From Anaerocolumna sp. (GTDB lineage Bacteria > Bacillota > Clostridia > Lachnospirales > Lachnospiraceae), in contig JAQSYR010000118.1 of assembly GCA_029256035.1 (NCBI GenBank), forward strand, positions 1 through 10,402: a stretch of DNA of 10,402 bases. The letters run 5' to 3'. Within the stretch, counting starts at the first letter, position 1. Every line of letters begins with the position of its first letter. The position numbers and the translations under genes are program-made. Below, piece after piece: positions 1 through 7,192 of the stretch. The notes below the pieces were generated by a model. That model was not told where the DNA came from, made no database searches, and worked only from the letters and a program-made list of their open reading frames with translations.

Positions 1-9
1 TTATGAATT

Positions 10-18
10 TGATATAAT
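10..18 (+). promoter_or_regulatory. Extended -10 promoter element for the PBP gene
   Basis: TGATATAAT is a perfect TATAAT hexamer (13-18) preceded by the TGn extension. It lies 22 bases before the ATG at 41, so transcription would start near 25 and give a very short leader. The -35 region would be outside the window, so only half of the promoter can be judged. Confidence 0.5.
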
Positions 19-40
19 GGCAGGATAAAGGAGGTTAATT

Positions 41-1798
41 ATGGACTTTAGTAAAAAAGGAACAGCTAAGAAACAAAAACAAATTAAATCTACTTCCAGA
101 AAGATTGCTTCAAAAGCAAAAGTTTCTGCACTGCGTATCTTATTAGTTGCTTTTGTTTTTTTTCTTGTTGTAGGTGCTTTTACCGGACTAGGAGTGCTAA
201 AAGGCTTAGCAGACAGTGCCCCTAGTATAGATCAGATAAATGTTATTCCAACAGGGTTTACAACAAATATATATGATAAAGATGGAAATCTAATTGAATC
301 TTTAATTGGTGCAGAATCCAATCGTGTCTATGTAACTATAGATGAAATTCCCAAAGTTGTTCAGGAAGCATTTATTAGTATCGAAGATGAGCGATTTTAT
401 GATCATAACGGTATTGATGTCAGAGGAATTATTCGTGCATTTTTCACTGGATTAAGCCGAGGAGACTTTGATCAAGGTGCTAGTACCATTACACAGCAAT
501 TAATTAAAAACCAGGTTTTTAATGGTGGTGCCGAAGACAATTTCACAGATCGATTTATAAGAAAAATCCAGGAGCAATATTTAGCCTTGCAGTTAGAGGA
601 ACGACTAGATAAAGATCTTATCTTAGAATATTATTTAAATAATATTAATTTAGGTGCTGGTAGTTATGGTGTACAGACTGCTTCCAAACGTTATTTTGGA
701 AAAGATGTTAGCGAACTTAATATATCTGAGGCTTCTGTTATTGCCGCTATAGCTCAATCACCTACTTATATGAATCCAATTACCAATCAGGAAAATAACT
801 CTGAAAGACGTGCTCAGGTCTTAGATAATATGAAGAGTCTTGGACATATTACAGAAGAAGAATATAATGTGGCCATAAATGATAACGTTTATGCCAGAAT
901 CCAATCTGTTAATGAAGAGCAAAGCGGGTCTTCCTACTACAGCTACTTTGTAGACGAACTAATTGAGCAGGCATTAGAAGATTTACAGGAAGAAAAGGGA
1001 TATACTTACACACAGGCAAGTAATGCCTTATATAGCGGGGGATTAAGTATTTATACAACACTTGATTCTAATGTACAAAAGGTCTTAGATGATGTTTATT
1101 CTAATGAAGATTATTTTCCCGAAGTAGGAAAATCTTCTTTCTGGGAATTAAATTATGCTTTATCCATTCAGAAAAAAGATGGTACTACCATTCATTTTCA
1201 CAATGATGATTTAGAGGACTTTTTTGCTTCTGATTCCTCCTTCTCCTTCTATTATTCCAGCAAGGAAGAGGCAGAGGCACGGGTAGCAGCATTTAAAGAA
1301 GTTAAAGTTGAGGAAGGAGACCTTATCCTTGCCGAAAATGTAAGTATTGTATTACAACCTCAGTCTTCCATGGTAATTATGGATCAGACCAACGGACATG
1401 TAGTTGGCTTAATTGGTGGTCGCGGAGAAAAGCTTGGTAACCGAACATTAAATCGTGCCACCAATACAGTTAGGCAGCCAGGTTCTGTTTTTAAAATATT
1501 TTCAACTTATTTACCAGCCCTTGATTCTGCTAATATGACATTAGCAACTCCAATTGATGATGCTCCTTTTAAATATCCGGGAACTGAAAAAACTGTAAGC
1601 AACTGGAATAATGGAGTTTATGAGGGGTTAACTACATTAAGAAGAGGTATTTACCGTTCTATGAATGTAGTTACTGTTAAAACTTTAAATGAAATAACTC
1701 CAAAACTGCTGCAATGGCCACCATTGCAAACGGTGGTGTTTATACAGAACCAACCTTTTATACTAAGATTTTGGATCATGATGGAAAGCTATTACTAG
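41..1798 (+). pseudogene. Class A penicillin-binding protein (PBP1A-like), 5' part of a broken gene
   Basis: Bifunctional peptidoglycan synthase: a glycosyltransferase 51 domain polymerises lipid II glycan strands and a transpeptidase domain cross-links them outside the membrane. The start has an ideal site, AAAGGAGG at 27-34, 6 bases before ATG. A basic cytoplasmic tail is followed by a membrane anchor at about residues 31-57. The GT51 motif EDERFYDHNG starts at catalytic Glu115, and the second motif QGASTITQQ is at 145-153. The transpeptidase domain shows S482-V-F-K (nucleophile motif SxxK) and S540-M-N (SxN). Around residue 556 (about base 1703-1708) the homology stops, and the last 29 residues are out-of-frame nonsense ending at 1798. 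The rest of the transpeptidase, including KTG, continues in another frame. Some 40-50 residues normally found between these parts are absent. The GT domain could still be made, but transpeptidase activity is not expected. The alternative is an assembly error. Confidence 0.9.
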
Positions 1799-2475
1799 GT
1801 AAAGAAACCACTACAACTCAGGTGATGAAACCTTCTACAGCATTTCTATTAACCAACGCAATGGAGGATGTTGTAAAAATTGGTACTGGTACTGCAGTTA
1901 GGTTCCCAAATCTAAGTATGCCAATCGCCGGTAAAACTGGTACAACTTCCGATGATAACGATTTATGGTTTTCAGGATATACTCCATATTATACAGCAAC
2001 TATTTGGACTGGTTATGATAATAATCGTTCTCAGAGCGATAAAAGTTATCACAAAATCATATGGCGTGATGTTATGGAACAAATCCATAAAGATCAAAAA
2101 CTTGAATCTGTACCATTTACAAAGCCTGATTCCATTGTATCTGCTCAAATATGTACCAAGAGTGGTAAATTAGCAGTGGAAGGTTTATGTGACGAATATA
2201 TTGGCGGTTCTACTGTTGCAACAGAGTATTTTGCAAAAGGAACAGTGCCTACTGAAAAATGCGATATTCATGTAAAAGTATCTGTTTGTGAGGATTCCGG
2301 ACTTATTGCCAATCAGTACTGCCCGCCATCCACTGTTACAGAAAAAGTATTTTTGATTAAAGATGAAACTGAAAAAACTTATGACACTCCTAATATATTA
2401 CCAAAGGATACTTGTGATGTACATTCAGCAGGAACCGTACTGCCAAGCCCAGGAACTATAAATTGGGGCCAGTAA
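1705..2475 (+). pseudogene. Class A PBP, 3' part (KTG motif and C-terminal tail)
   Basis: This is the continuation of the broken PBP in a different frame. The first meaningful residues, TAAMATIANGGVYTEP, are the usual class A PBP segment that follows SxN by about 60 residues. K-T-G-T-T at 1933-1947 is the third active-site motif, followed by the conserved W-F-S-G-Y-T-P and IWTGYD strands. The C-terminus is a Cys-rich tail with two similar units, CTKSGKLA...LC and CEDSGLIA...YC, as seen in clostridial PBPs. The ATG at 1714 has no ribosome binding site in front, so independent translation is unlikely. The fragment begins inside the domain and could not fold as an enzyme by itself. If the loss is a single deletion, its length must be 3n+1 bases, because the downstream part moves from frame 2 to frame 1. 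Confidence 0.87.
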
Positions 2476-2512
2476 TATTATATTTAAAATTGAAATATAG
2501 AACCAAATTGCC

Positions 2513-2545
2513 AAAAGGCTGATGAATAAAATCATCAGCCTTTTT
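2513..2545 (+). terminator. Rho-independent terminator after the PBP gene, probably bidirectional
   Basis: A perfect 13-bp stem (2513-2525 with 2532-2544) encloses a 6-base loop and is followed by a T tract on the + strand. Because the stem begins with AAAA, the minus strand also ends in four Ts, so it may serve the converging spoVA transcript too. No other terminator is visible after spoVAE. Confidence 0.9.
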
Positions 2546-2671
2546 AAATAACATGATATACTATCTATATTAAAAGTAATGCCTATACCTTTCTCTTGTA
2601 ATTATAAAATCTTATATAATATACGGATAACATAATACCAGGCAGTTAAGGTATAGTCCTTACTTGAAATA

Positions 2672-3028
2672 TTACTCTTTCATTTTAGGATTAAATATTA
2701 AGGAGGCAATATAGCTAAATATTAATGCTGCAGAAATTCCCACTGCTGATGCAGTAAAACCACCTTTAAATAATCCAATAAAACCCTCTTCTGTCAAGGC
2801 TTCTTTAATTCCTTTAAATAACGCGTTACCAAATCCGGTGAGTGGAACCGTGGCTCCTGCACCTGCCCATTTGGAAAATGGTTCATAGATACCAATAGCT
2901 CCCAACAAGGAACCAAGACATACTAATATTACCATAACCCTACCAGGCAAAAGTTTCGTTTTATCCAATAAGATTTGTACGACTGCGCAGATTGCTCCAC
3001 CGATTAAAAATGCTTTTAAGTAATCCAT
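2672..3028 (-). CDS. spoVAE: Stage V sporulation protein AE
   Basis: SpoVA membrane protein of 118 aa, close to the 116 aa usual for B. subtilis SpoVAEb. The SpoVA proteins together form the inner-membrane route for Ca-dipicolinic acid uptake into the forespore and release at germination. Three or four hydrophobic segments are visible (about 5-25, 30-50, 60-75 and 88-112). The central W-AGAGATVPLTGFGNAL block at about 54-70 matches the same block in SpoVAC of this window, showing that the two are paralogues. The start has AAAGGTG 5 bases upstream (3034-3040). It is the last gene of the operon, 45 bases after spoVAD. No spoVAF or second AE gene follows on this strand before the convergent PBP. 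Confidence 0.95.
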   Translation of the reverse strand: MDYLKAFLIGGAICAVVQILLDKTKLLPGRVMVILVCLGSLLGAIGIYEPFSKWAGAGATVPLTGFGNALFKGIKEALTEEGFIGLFKGGFTASAVGISAALIFSYIASLIFNPKMKE

Positions 3029-3073
3029 TTTTACACCTTTGTATTAACCTTTCTTCTCGTATTCTCTTTCACT

Positions 3074-4141
3074 TTATTCTGCTTCTACAATGATACCGTG
3101 GGCAATTCCTGGTACGGGATTCCCTTCGTTAAAGCTAACCGTAGAATGTAATGCTCCAGTAGGAACAAAAAGTACTCTCTTCCACTCTTTTCTTTTTAGT
3201 TTTTGCATAACATAGCCGGTAAAGGTAACTGCACTGCACCCGCAACCGCTTCCGCCGGAGTGGGTATCCTGTGTATTGGGATCAAATATTTCTATTCCGC
3301 AATCCATATGATTACTGCTGATATCATATCCATCCTGTTTCAGAAGGTCTATTAATATTTCTTTCCCTACATTTCCTAAGTCCCCGGTAATAATACGATC
3401 ATAGTAATTAGGTTGCACATTTAAATCTTTAAGGTTTTGGGATATAGTAGTATATGCAGCCGGAGCCATACAGGCGCCCATATTCATGGTATCTTTTACA
3501 CCATAATCTACTATTTTTCCTATGGTTACACCCTTTATTTTAACTACGGCATCTTTTTTGTTTTTACTCGTGACTTCAGCTGCCAAATCTCCATTTCCAA
3601 TGATTACCGCTCCACTTCCCGTTACGGTCCAGGATGTTGCAAGTGGTCTTTGGTTCCCATAGGCAAGTGGAAATCTAAACTGTTTTTCTGCCCCTGCGAA
3701 ATGACTGGATGTAACAGCAAGAACTTTATTTGCATACCCACCATCAACTAATATGGCACCTAAAGCCATGGATTCGCCCATAGTAGAACATGCGCCATAT
3801 ACTCCAAAGATAGGTATCTCAAGATCTGCGATACCAAAAGATGTGGCAATAAGCTGTCCAAGAAGATCTCCTCCTACTATAAAACGGATTTCATCCTGTT
3901 GATATCCAGATTTTTCAATAGATAATTCAGCTGCACGCTTCATCAATCTACTTTCCGCATCTTCCCAGCTGGTTCCCCCAAACATGGGGTCTTCTTCAAT
4001 CTGATCAAAGAAACTTCCTAGTGGTCCTTCGCCTTCTTTTTTACCAACAACTGAGGAACCTGATAAAATAACAGGTGGATTAGCAAATAATATACTTTGT
4101 TTACCTGCCATTTTTATTGATGTTATTTTTTGATCCTCCAT
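3074..4141 (-). CDS. spoVAD: Stage V sporulation protein AD (dipicolinate-binding, thiolase fold)
   Basis: SpoVAD is the soluble, membrane-associated SpoVA subunit that in B. subtilis binds Ca-dipicolinate and has a thiolase-like fold. At 355 aa it is full length (338 in B. subtilis; the N-terminal extension and a short insert near 185-200 explain the difference). Recognisable blocks are MAGKQSILF (11-19), GPLGSFFD (39-46), GDLLGQ (91-96), YGACSTMGESMALGAILVDGG (115-135) with Cys118 at the thiolase nucleophile position, TVTGSGAV (172-179), TGDLGNVG (252-259), and the glycine/cysteine-rich SGGSGCGCSA (295-304). There is no membrane span. ATG has AGGAGT 8 bases upstream (4150-4155), which lies inside the end of spoVAC; the two genes are 1 base apart, so translation is probably coupled. 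Confidence 0.97.
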   Translation of the reverse strand: MEDQKITSIKMAGKQSILFANPPVILSGSSVVGKKEGEGPLGSFFDQIEEDPMFGGTSWEDAESRLMKRAAELSIEKSGYQQDEIRFIVGGDLLGQLIATSFGIADLEIPIFGVYGACSTMGESMALGAILVDGGYANKVLAVTSSHFAGAEKQFRFPLAYGNQRPLATSWTVTGSGAVIIGNGDLAAEVTSKNKKDAVVKIKGVTIGKIVDYGVKDTMNMGACMAPAAYTTISQNLKDLNVQPNYYDRIITGDLGNVGKEILIDLLKQDGYDISSNHMDCGIEIFDPNTQDTHSGGSGCGCSAVTFTGYVMQKLKRKEWKRVLFVPTGALHSTVSFNEGNPVPGIAHGIIVEAE

Positions 4142-4142
4142 A

Positions 4143-4649
4143 CTAAACCACTCCTAACTCCATTAAAATATAGTAAATCACTCCGAGAACCCAAGAGGAA
4201 AGGATTCCATATAAGATAACTGGCCCTGCAATGGTAAAAATCTTACACCCAATGCCAAAGACCTGTCCTTCCTTTTTAAACTCAACTGCAGGAGCGGCAA
4301 CAGAATTAGCAAATCCAGTAATTGGAACAAGAGTGCCAGCTCCCCCAAACTTTGCGATTTTGGGATAAATATTAAGACCAGTTAAAACGATTGATAACAA
4401 AACAAGAGAAAGGGTTCCATAGGATGCAGATAGTTCTTCTCCTGCCCCTAAGGAAGCATATAAATTAATGAAACCTTGGCCTATGACACAAATGATTCCT
4501 CCCACAAGAAATGCATTTAATATATTTTTAAATATATTATGTGTCGGTGTTATATCCTTCACATATTGATTATATTTTTCTTCTTTCGTAGTCTTATCCT
4601 TTTCAATCACAACATCGGATGCAGTAACTTTATCCTTTTGATTTTGCAT
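4143..4649 (-). CDS. spoVAC: Stage V sporulation protein AC
   Basis: SpoVAC is the membrane subunit reported in B. subtilis to act as a mechanosensitive channel for dipicolinate release. The protein has 168 aa from the start chosen here (150 in B. subtilis). A charged tail of about 40 residues is followed by hydrophobic segments at about 44-66, 77-93 and 132-162. The family block FGGAGTLVPITGFANSV is at 101-117, parallel to the one in SpoVAE. Start choice: three in-frame ATGs lie close together. The first (4673) overlaps the spoVAB stop as ATGA but has no good site. The one at 4649 has AAAGGAG 8 bases before it, between the alternatives, so I prefer it. The extension would add only 8 residues. 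Confidence 0.95.
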   Translation of the reverse strand: MQNQKDKVTASDVVIEKDKTTKEEKYNQYVKDITPTHNIFKNILNAFLVGGIICVIGQGFINLYASLGAGEELSASYGTLSLVLLSIVLTGLNIYPKIAKFGGAGTLVPITGFANSVAAPAVEFKKEGQVFGIGCKIFTIAGPVILYGILSSWVLGVIYYILMELGVV

Positions 4650-4657
4650 ATGAACTT

Positions 4658-4664
4658 CTCCTTT
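4658..4664 (-). promoter_or_regulatory. Ribosome binding site that decides the spoVAC start
   Basis: AAAGGAG stands 8 bases before the ATG at 4649 and downstream of the two earlier in-frame ATGs (4673, 4667). Those would lack a comparable site, so the shorter SpoVAC is favoured. Confidence 0.7.
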
Positions 4665-4669
4665 CATTT

Positions 4670-5089
4670 TCATCTATTCCAAAACAATTGATAGAACGCA
4701 CCTAGGCCTTTACCAATGGCTAAACATAATACAAGTATAGGGATTCCAATTCTTAGTTTAATCCTATGCATGAATACAGGAAATACCTGTATTATCTCCT
4801 CTAAAGCAACAGCCAGGCATCCAACAAAACAACCCGATAATACTCCAAAAATAAATAACCCAAAGGTTCCAATCGGTAATTGATATTCAAAAAGAAACAA
4901 GGTATTACCAATACCGGAACCAATAACTGCCATATCTTCATATAAATTAATATGTCTGGCTGTATTAGTTCTGGCTGCAAGTCGGATTAAAACACCTATT
5001 ATAGTTAAAAAGGCAAATACAGCGCCTGCTATTACAATTCCTGCTGTTAGTCCAATCATTGCTAGTATTATATCAGTCATTACTATCAA
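4670..5089 (-). CDS. spoVAB: Stage V sporulation protein AB
   Basis: Hydrophobic SpoVA subunit of 139 aa (141 in B. subtilis), with four to five membrane segments covering nearly the whole length. The specific biochemical role of SpoVAB is not known; it is needed with the other SpoVA proteins for dipicolinate transport. The start is uncertain. A TTG at 5089 gives M-I-V-M-T-D, which lines up with the B. subtilis N-terminus as I remember it (MIVSTL), and has GGGAAGGGA 6 bases upstream. An ATG at 5080 overlaps the spoVAA stop by 8 bases but has that site too far away (15 bases). With the TTG start the overlap with spoVAA is 17 bases. The C-terminal AIGKGLGAFYQLFW is typical of the family. Confidence 0.9.
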   Translation of the reverse strand: MIVMTDIILAMIGLTAGIVIAGAVFAFLTIIGVLIRLAARTNTARHINLYEDMAVIGSGIGNTLFLFEYQLPIGTFGLFIFGVLSGCFVGCLAVALEEIIQVFPVFMHRIKLRIGIPILVLCLAIGKGLGAFYQLFWNR

Positions 5090-5705
5090 TTGTTTTCCCT
5101 TCCCTACTGGCATTCTCAATTAGCGTTTTATCAAGATTCTCTTCATATAGTCTCATTTGTACTTGTAAAGGAGTTGGATCTTTTCCTAACTGAACTTTCG
5201 AAAAATGATTAAAGAAAACAATAATGCCCAGTGGTAATCCTATGGAATAGGCAATTTCTAAAATACTACCCCCATCTTTTTTGGTTCCTTTCACCAATTC
5301 ATAAACCAAATCAAAAACATCCTTAACACTGGCATCTGCATTAAATGTCATAATTGTAAATGCTGCTCCACAAAAGACCATAAGCGCTACTATAAATACT
5401 TTCCCGTATTCTAGAATTTTAACGGTCTTTTTTGGTGGTTCAAAATGTAGAATAAAATCTTTCTCACCAAGACTCACTACTTCAGCATCTGGATAAATAG
5501 AAGTAATAAATTCAATTAATTTAAGAATGGAAAAAATATAGTTGGCTTTTTTATCTTCAGGCACGTGGAAAACAATTTGACGTTTTAGATTTTGTAACAT
5601 ACGTTTATCTGTACAATAGAGTTTTGCCAAATCTTCTAAATATACTATTTTATTTTGTATCATAGTATTCTTGTCTATTTTTATATAGATAACTTTACTT
5701 TCCAT
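5073..5705 (-). CDS. spoVAA: Stage V sporulation protein AA
   Basis: First of the canonical SpoVA subunits, 210 aa (206 in B. subtilis). The N-terminal cytoplasmic domain of about 95 residues (KVIYIKIDKN at 4-13 is the first conserved strand) is followed by two membrane segments, about 102-121 and 150-167. The C-terminal tail has the conserved KDPTPLQVQMRLYEEN block (175-190). The start chosen is the ATG at 5705, where homology begins, with AGGAGG (5718-5723) 12 bases upstream. A longer reading from an ATG at 5735 adds 10 residues without homology and would run in another frame through the end of the small gene at 5707-5850. The stop overlaps the start of spoVAB. Confidence 0.95.
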   Translation of the reverse strand: MESKVIYIKIDKNTMIQNKIVYLEDLAKLYCTDKRMLQNLKRQIVFHVPEDKKANYIFSILKLIEFITSIYPDAEVVSLGEKDFILHFEPPKKTVKILEYGKVFIVALMVFCGAAFTIMTFNADASVKDVFDLVYELVKGTKKDGGSILEIAYSIGLPLGIIVFFNHFSKVQLGKDPTPLQVQMRLYEENLDKTLIENASREGKTIDSND

Positions 5706-5706
5706 T

Positions 5707-5850
5707 TTACAAAACTGCCTCCTGCCTGTATCCATTTACAAAAGTTCCTCTGTAAACTGACATTTCCCTTTGCGCAATGAAAGCATAGGTAACAAATCCG
5801 AAAGCTATTAAAATTATTAATAATAGTATATATATTTTCCTACGATACAA
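5707..5850 (-). CDS. Small single-span membrane protein (47 aa) heading the spoVA operon
   Basis: A short reading frame not assigned to any family I recognise. It starts at TTG 5850 with GAGGTG (5857-5862) 6 bases upstream and ends with TAA at 5707, one base before the spoVAA ATG. The product is a basic N-terminus (MYRRK), one strongly hydrophobic span at about 6-26 (IYILLLIILIAFGFVTYAFI), then a polar tail of about 20 residues with several Tyr/Arg. The ribosome binding site of spoVAA lies inside its last codons. Correct spacing at both ends, a clean transmembrane pattern and a place between the sigF terminator and spoVAA argue that it is real. Function is unknown; by position it could be a small partner of the SpoVA complex. 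Confidence 0.7.
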   Translation of the reverse strand: MYRRKIYILLLIILIAFGFVTYAFIAQREMSVYRGTFVNGYRQEAVL

Positions 5851-5907
5851 CTTTTTCACCTCTTATCCTAATCAAAAATTTTTCCCTGGCTAGAAGTAGT
5901 TAGACTT

Positions 5908-5936
5908 AAATATTCTCTAAACGCCAAAAAGCATTC
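5908..5936 (-). promoter_or_regulatory. Possible sigma-G-type promoter for the spoVA operon
   Basis: GAATG (5932-5936) fits the sigma-G -35 pattern GHATR. After 17 bases AATATTT (5908-5914) is a poor match to the -10 pattern CATNNTA. In B. subtilis spoVA is sigma-G dependent, and a promoter must lie here because a terminator separates sigF from this operon. The -35 lies inside the terminator stem. This is a weak candidate only. Confidence 0.2.
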
Positions 5937-5959
5937 GTTATAGAAACGAATGCTTTTTG
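5925..5959 (-). terminator. Terminator at the end of the spoIIA operon
   Basis: A perfect 15-bp stem (5925-5939 with 5945-5959, core AGCATTCGTT) and a 5-base loop end in five Ts on the minus strand. It lies 90 bases after the sigF stop and insulates spoIIA from spoVA. The structure is nearly symmetrical, but no + strand gene here needs it. Confidence 0.88.
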
Positions 5960-6049
5960 TATGAAATAGTATGATATATTAGAAATTGTTAATCCATCTA
6001 TCTATTGGTATTATTATTTGAAACTACTGCCTTTCTATACTGGCAATAT

Positions 6050-6763
6050 TTACATCATTCTTTCGCGCATTTTTAATAATATTTTCTTTTCTAAACGCGA
6101 AACCTGAACTTGAGAAATTCCAAGTTCTTTTGCGATATCTGTCTGAGTTCTATCCATAAAGTATCGAAGCCGGATTAATTCCTGATCTTTTTCATCTAAA
6201 GATGCTATGGTTTCTTTTAATGCCAGCCTGTCAATCATATTTTCATTTTCATCATTTGTCTGCTCTAATTTATCAATTAAATAAATTGCATTACCATCTC
6301 CCTGATAAATGGTTTTATACAAGGATTCTACTTCTGCTCCGGATTCTAGTGCCATTACAACTTCTTCTTTTGCAAGATTGAGTTCAGCTCCTATTTCCTC
6401 AATGGTTGGTTCTCTGCCATAGATACTGCTAAGTTTTTCTTTTGTCAATCGAATTTTACCTGCTGTTTCTTTTAGGGAACGGCTAACTTTGATTGTTCCA
6501 TCATCTCTTAAAAAGCGTTTTATTTCCCCCATAATCATAGGAACTGCATAAGTAGAGAATTTTACATCATAAGTCATATCAAATTTATCTATAGCCTTTA
6601 TCAGTCCGATACTGCCAATCTGAAATAAATCCTCTGCTTCATGGCCTCTGCTCATAAATCTTCGCACAATACTCCACACCAAACCTATATTATCCGTTAT
6701 TACGGTATCCCTTGCCTCTTTGTCACCCTGCTGTGCCCGTCGGATTAATTCTATGGTATCCAC
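6050..6763 (-). CDS. sigF: RNA polymerase sigma-F factor (forespore-specific)
   Basis: Sigma-F directs the first wave of forespore transcription after the asymmetric septum forms and is held inactive by SpoIIAB. The protein is 237 aa (255 in B. subtilis, which has a longer N-terminus). Region 2 spans about 20-90 with EDLFQIGSIGLIKAIDKFD (44-62) and FSTYAVPMIMGEIKRFLRDDG (69-89). The segment TIKVSRSLKE (90-99) is shared by sigma-F and sigma-G. Region 4 carries the helix-turn-helix DIAKELGISQVQVSRLEKK (209-227). Position directly after spoIIAB identifies it as sigma-F rather than sigma-G. It starts at GTG with AAGGGAG 7 bases upstream (6771-6777), 67 bases after spoIIAB. The gene appears intact. 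Confidence 0.97.
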   Translation of the reverse strand: MDTIELIRRAQQGDKEARDTVITDNIGLVWSIVRRFMSRGHEAEDLFQIGSIGLIKAIDKFDMTYDVKFSTYAVPMIMGEIKRFLRDDGTIKVSRSLKETAGKIRLTKEKLSSIYGREPTIEEIGAELNLAKEEVVMALESGAEVESLYKTIYQGDGNAIYLIDKLEQTNDENENMIDRLALKETIASLDEKDQELIRLRYFMDRTQTDIAKELGISQVQVSRLEKKILLKMRERMM

Positions 6764-6830
6764 TGTTTCACTCCCTTCTTAAGGTACGTAGCATATTTAT
6801 TTTTGTAATTTGCTATCTTCCTTCTTCTTA

Positions 6831-7112
6831 TTATCTGAGTACTTGGTGGATTCGTTTCTGCATCTTTACGGTAGTACCTTCCCCAGGTTTAGAATCTACT
6901 GATAATTCATCCATAAATGCTTCCATAAATGCAAATCCCATTCCTGACCGTTCTAATTCCGGTCTGGTAGTGTATAAAGGCTCCATTGCCTTTTGGATAT
7001 TTTCTATGGTTGGGTCCAATTGGGCAACAAAGCCTGCAACTACCATTCTGGCAAAGCTCTCATTTCTTGAAACGCTCTGAATCTCCAATAACATTTCGTT
7101 TGTATTATTCAT
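6831..7112 (-). CDS. spoIIAB: Anti-sigma-F factor / serine kinase SpoIIAB, internally deleted
   Basis: SpoIIAB binds and inhibits sigma-F and phosphorylates SpoIIAA, using a GHKL-type ATP fold. Here it has only 93 aa against about 146. Both ends are well kept: NESFAR (17-22, with R22 at the place of B. subtilis Arg20, which contacts sigma-F) and AGFVAQLDPT at the front; PLYTTRPELERSGMGF (the ATP-lid and G2 region) and a normal C-terminus at the back. Between DPTIE and NIQKAMEP about 52 residues are missing in frame. These would hold the N box (E-A-V-T-N-x-I-x-H), with the catalytic Glu and Mg-binding Asn, and the G1 box DxGxG. Such a protein should not bind ATP. The start is good: AGGAGG 6 bases before ATG (7119-7124). 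It is either a true loss-of-function allele or an assembly error at about base 7013. Confidence 0.92.
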   Translation of the reverse strand: MNNTNEMLLEIQSVSRNESFARMVVAGFVAQLDPTIENIQKAMEPLYTTRPELERSGMGFAFMEAFMDELSVDSKPGEGTTVKMQKRIHQVLR

Positions 7113-7192
7113 ACTTATCCTCCTGCTAAAATGCTTCTTTCCTCTTTATTGAAAGCGCATATTTTATTCTACGAATCCCTTTTTTACTGTAA

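Noticed and set aside
1714..2475. Independent gene starting at ATG 1714
   Set aside because: There is no ribosome binding site, and the sequence begins in the middle of a transpeptidase domain; it is the 3' part of the broken PBP.
2583..2656. 9-base inverted repeat CTATACCTT / AAGGTATAG in the convergent gap
   Set aside because: The arms are 56 bases apart and unsupported by other structure; expected by chance in AT-rich sequence.
3437..3751. Open frame on the + strand inside spoVAD
   Set aside because: It is fully inside a strongly conserved gene on the other strand; its composition is that of a shadow frame.
5706..5735. Longer SpoVAA from ATG 5735
   Set aside because: GAGGAAC lies upstream, but the 10 added residues have no similarity to SpoVAA and come from another frame of the small membrane-protein gene.
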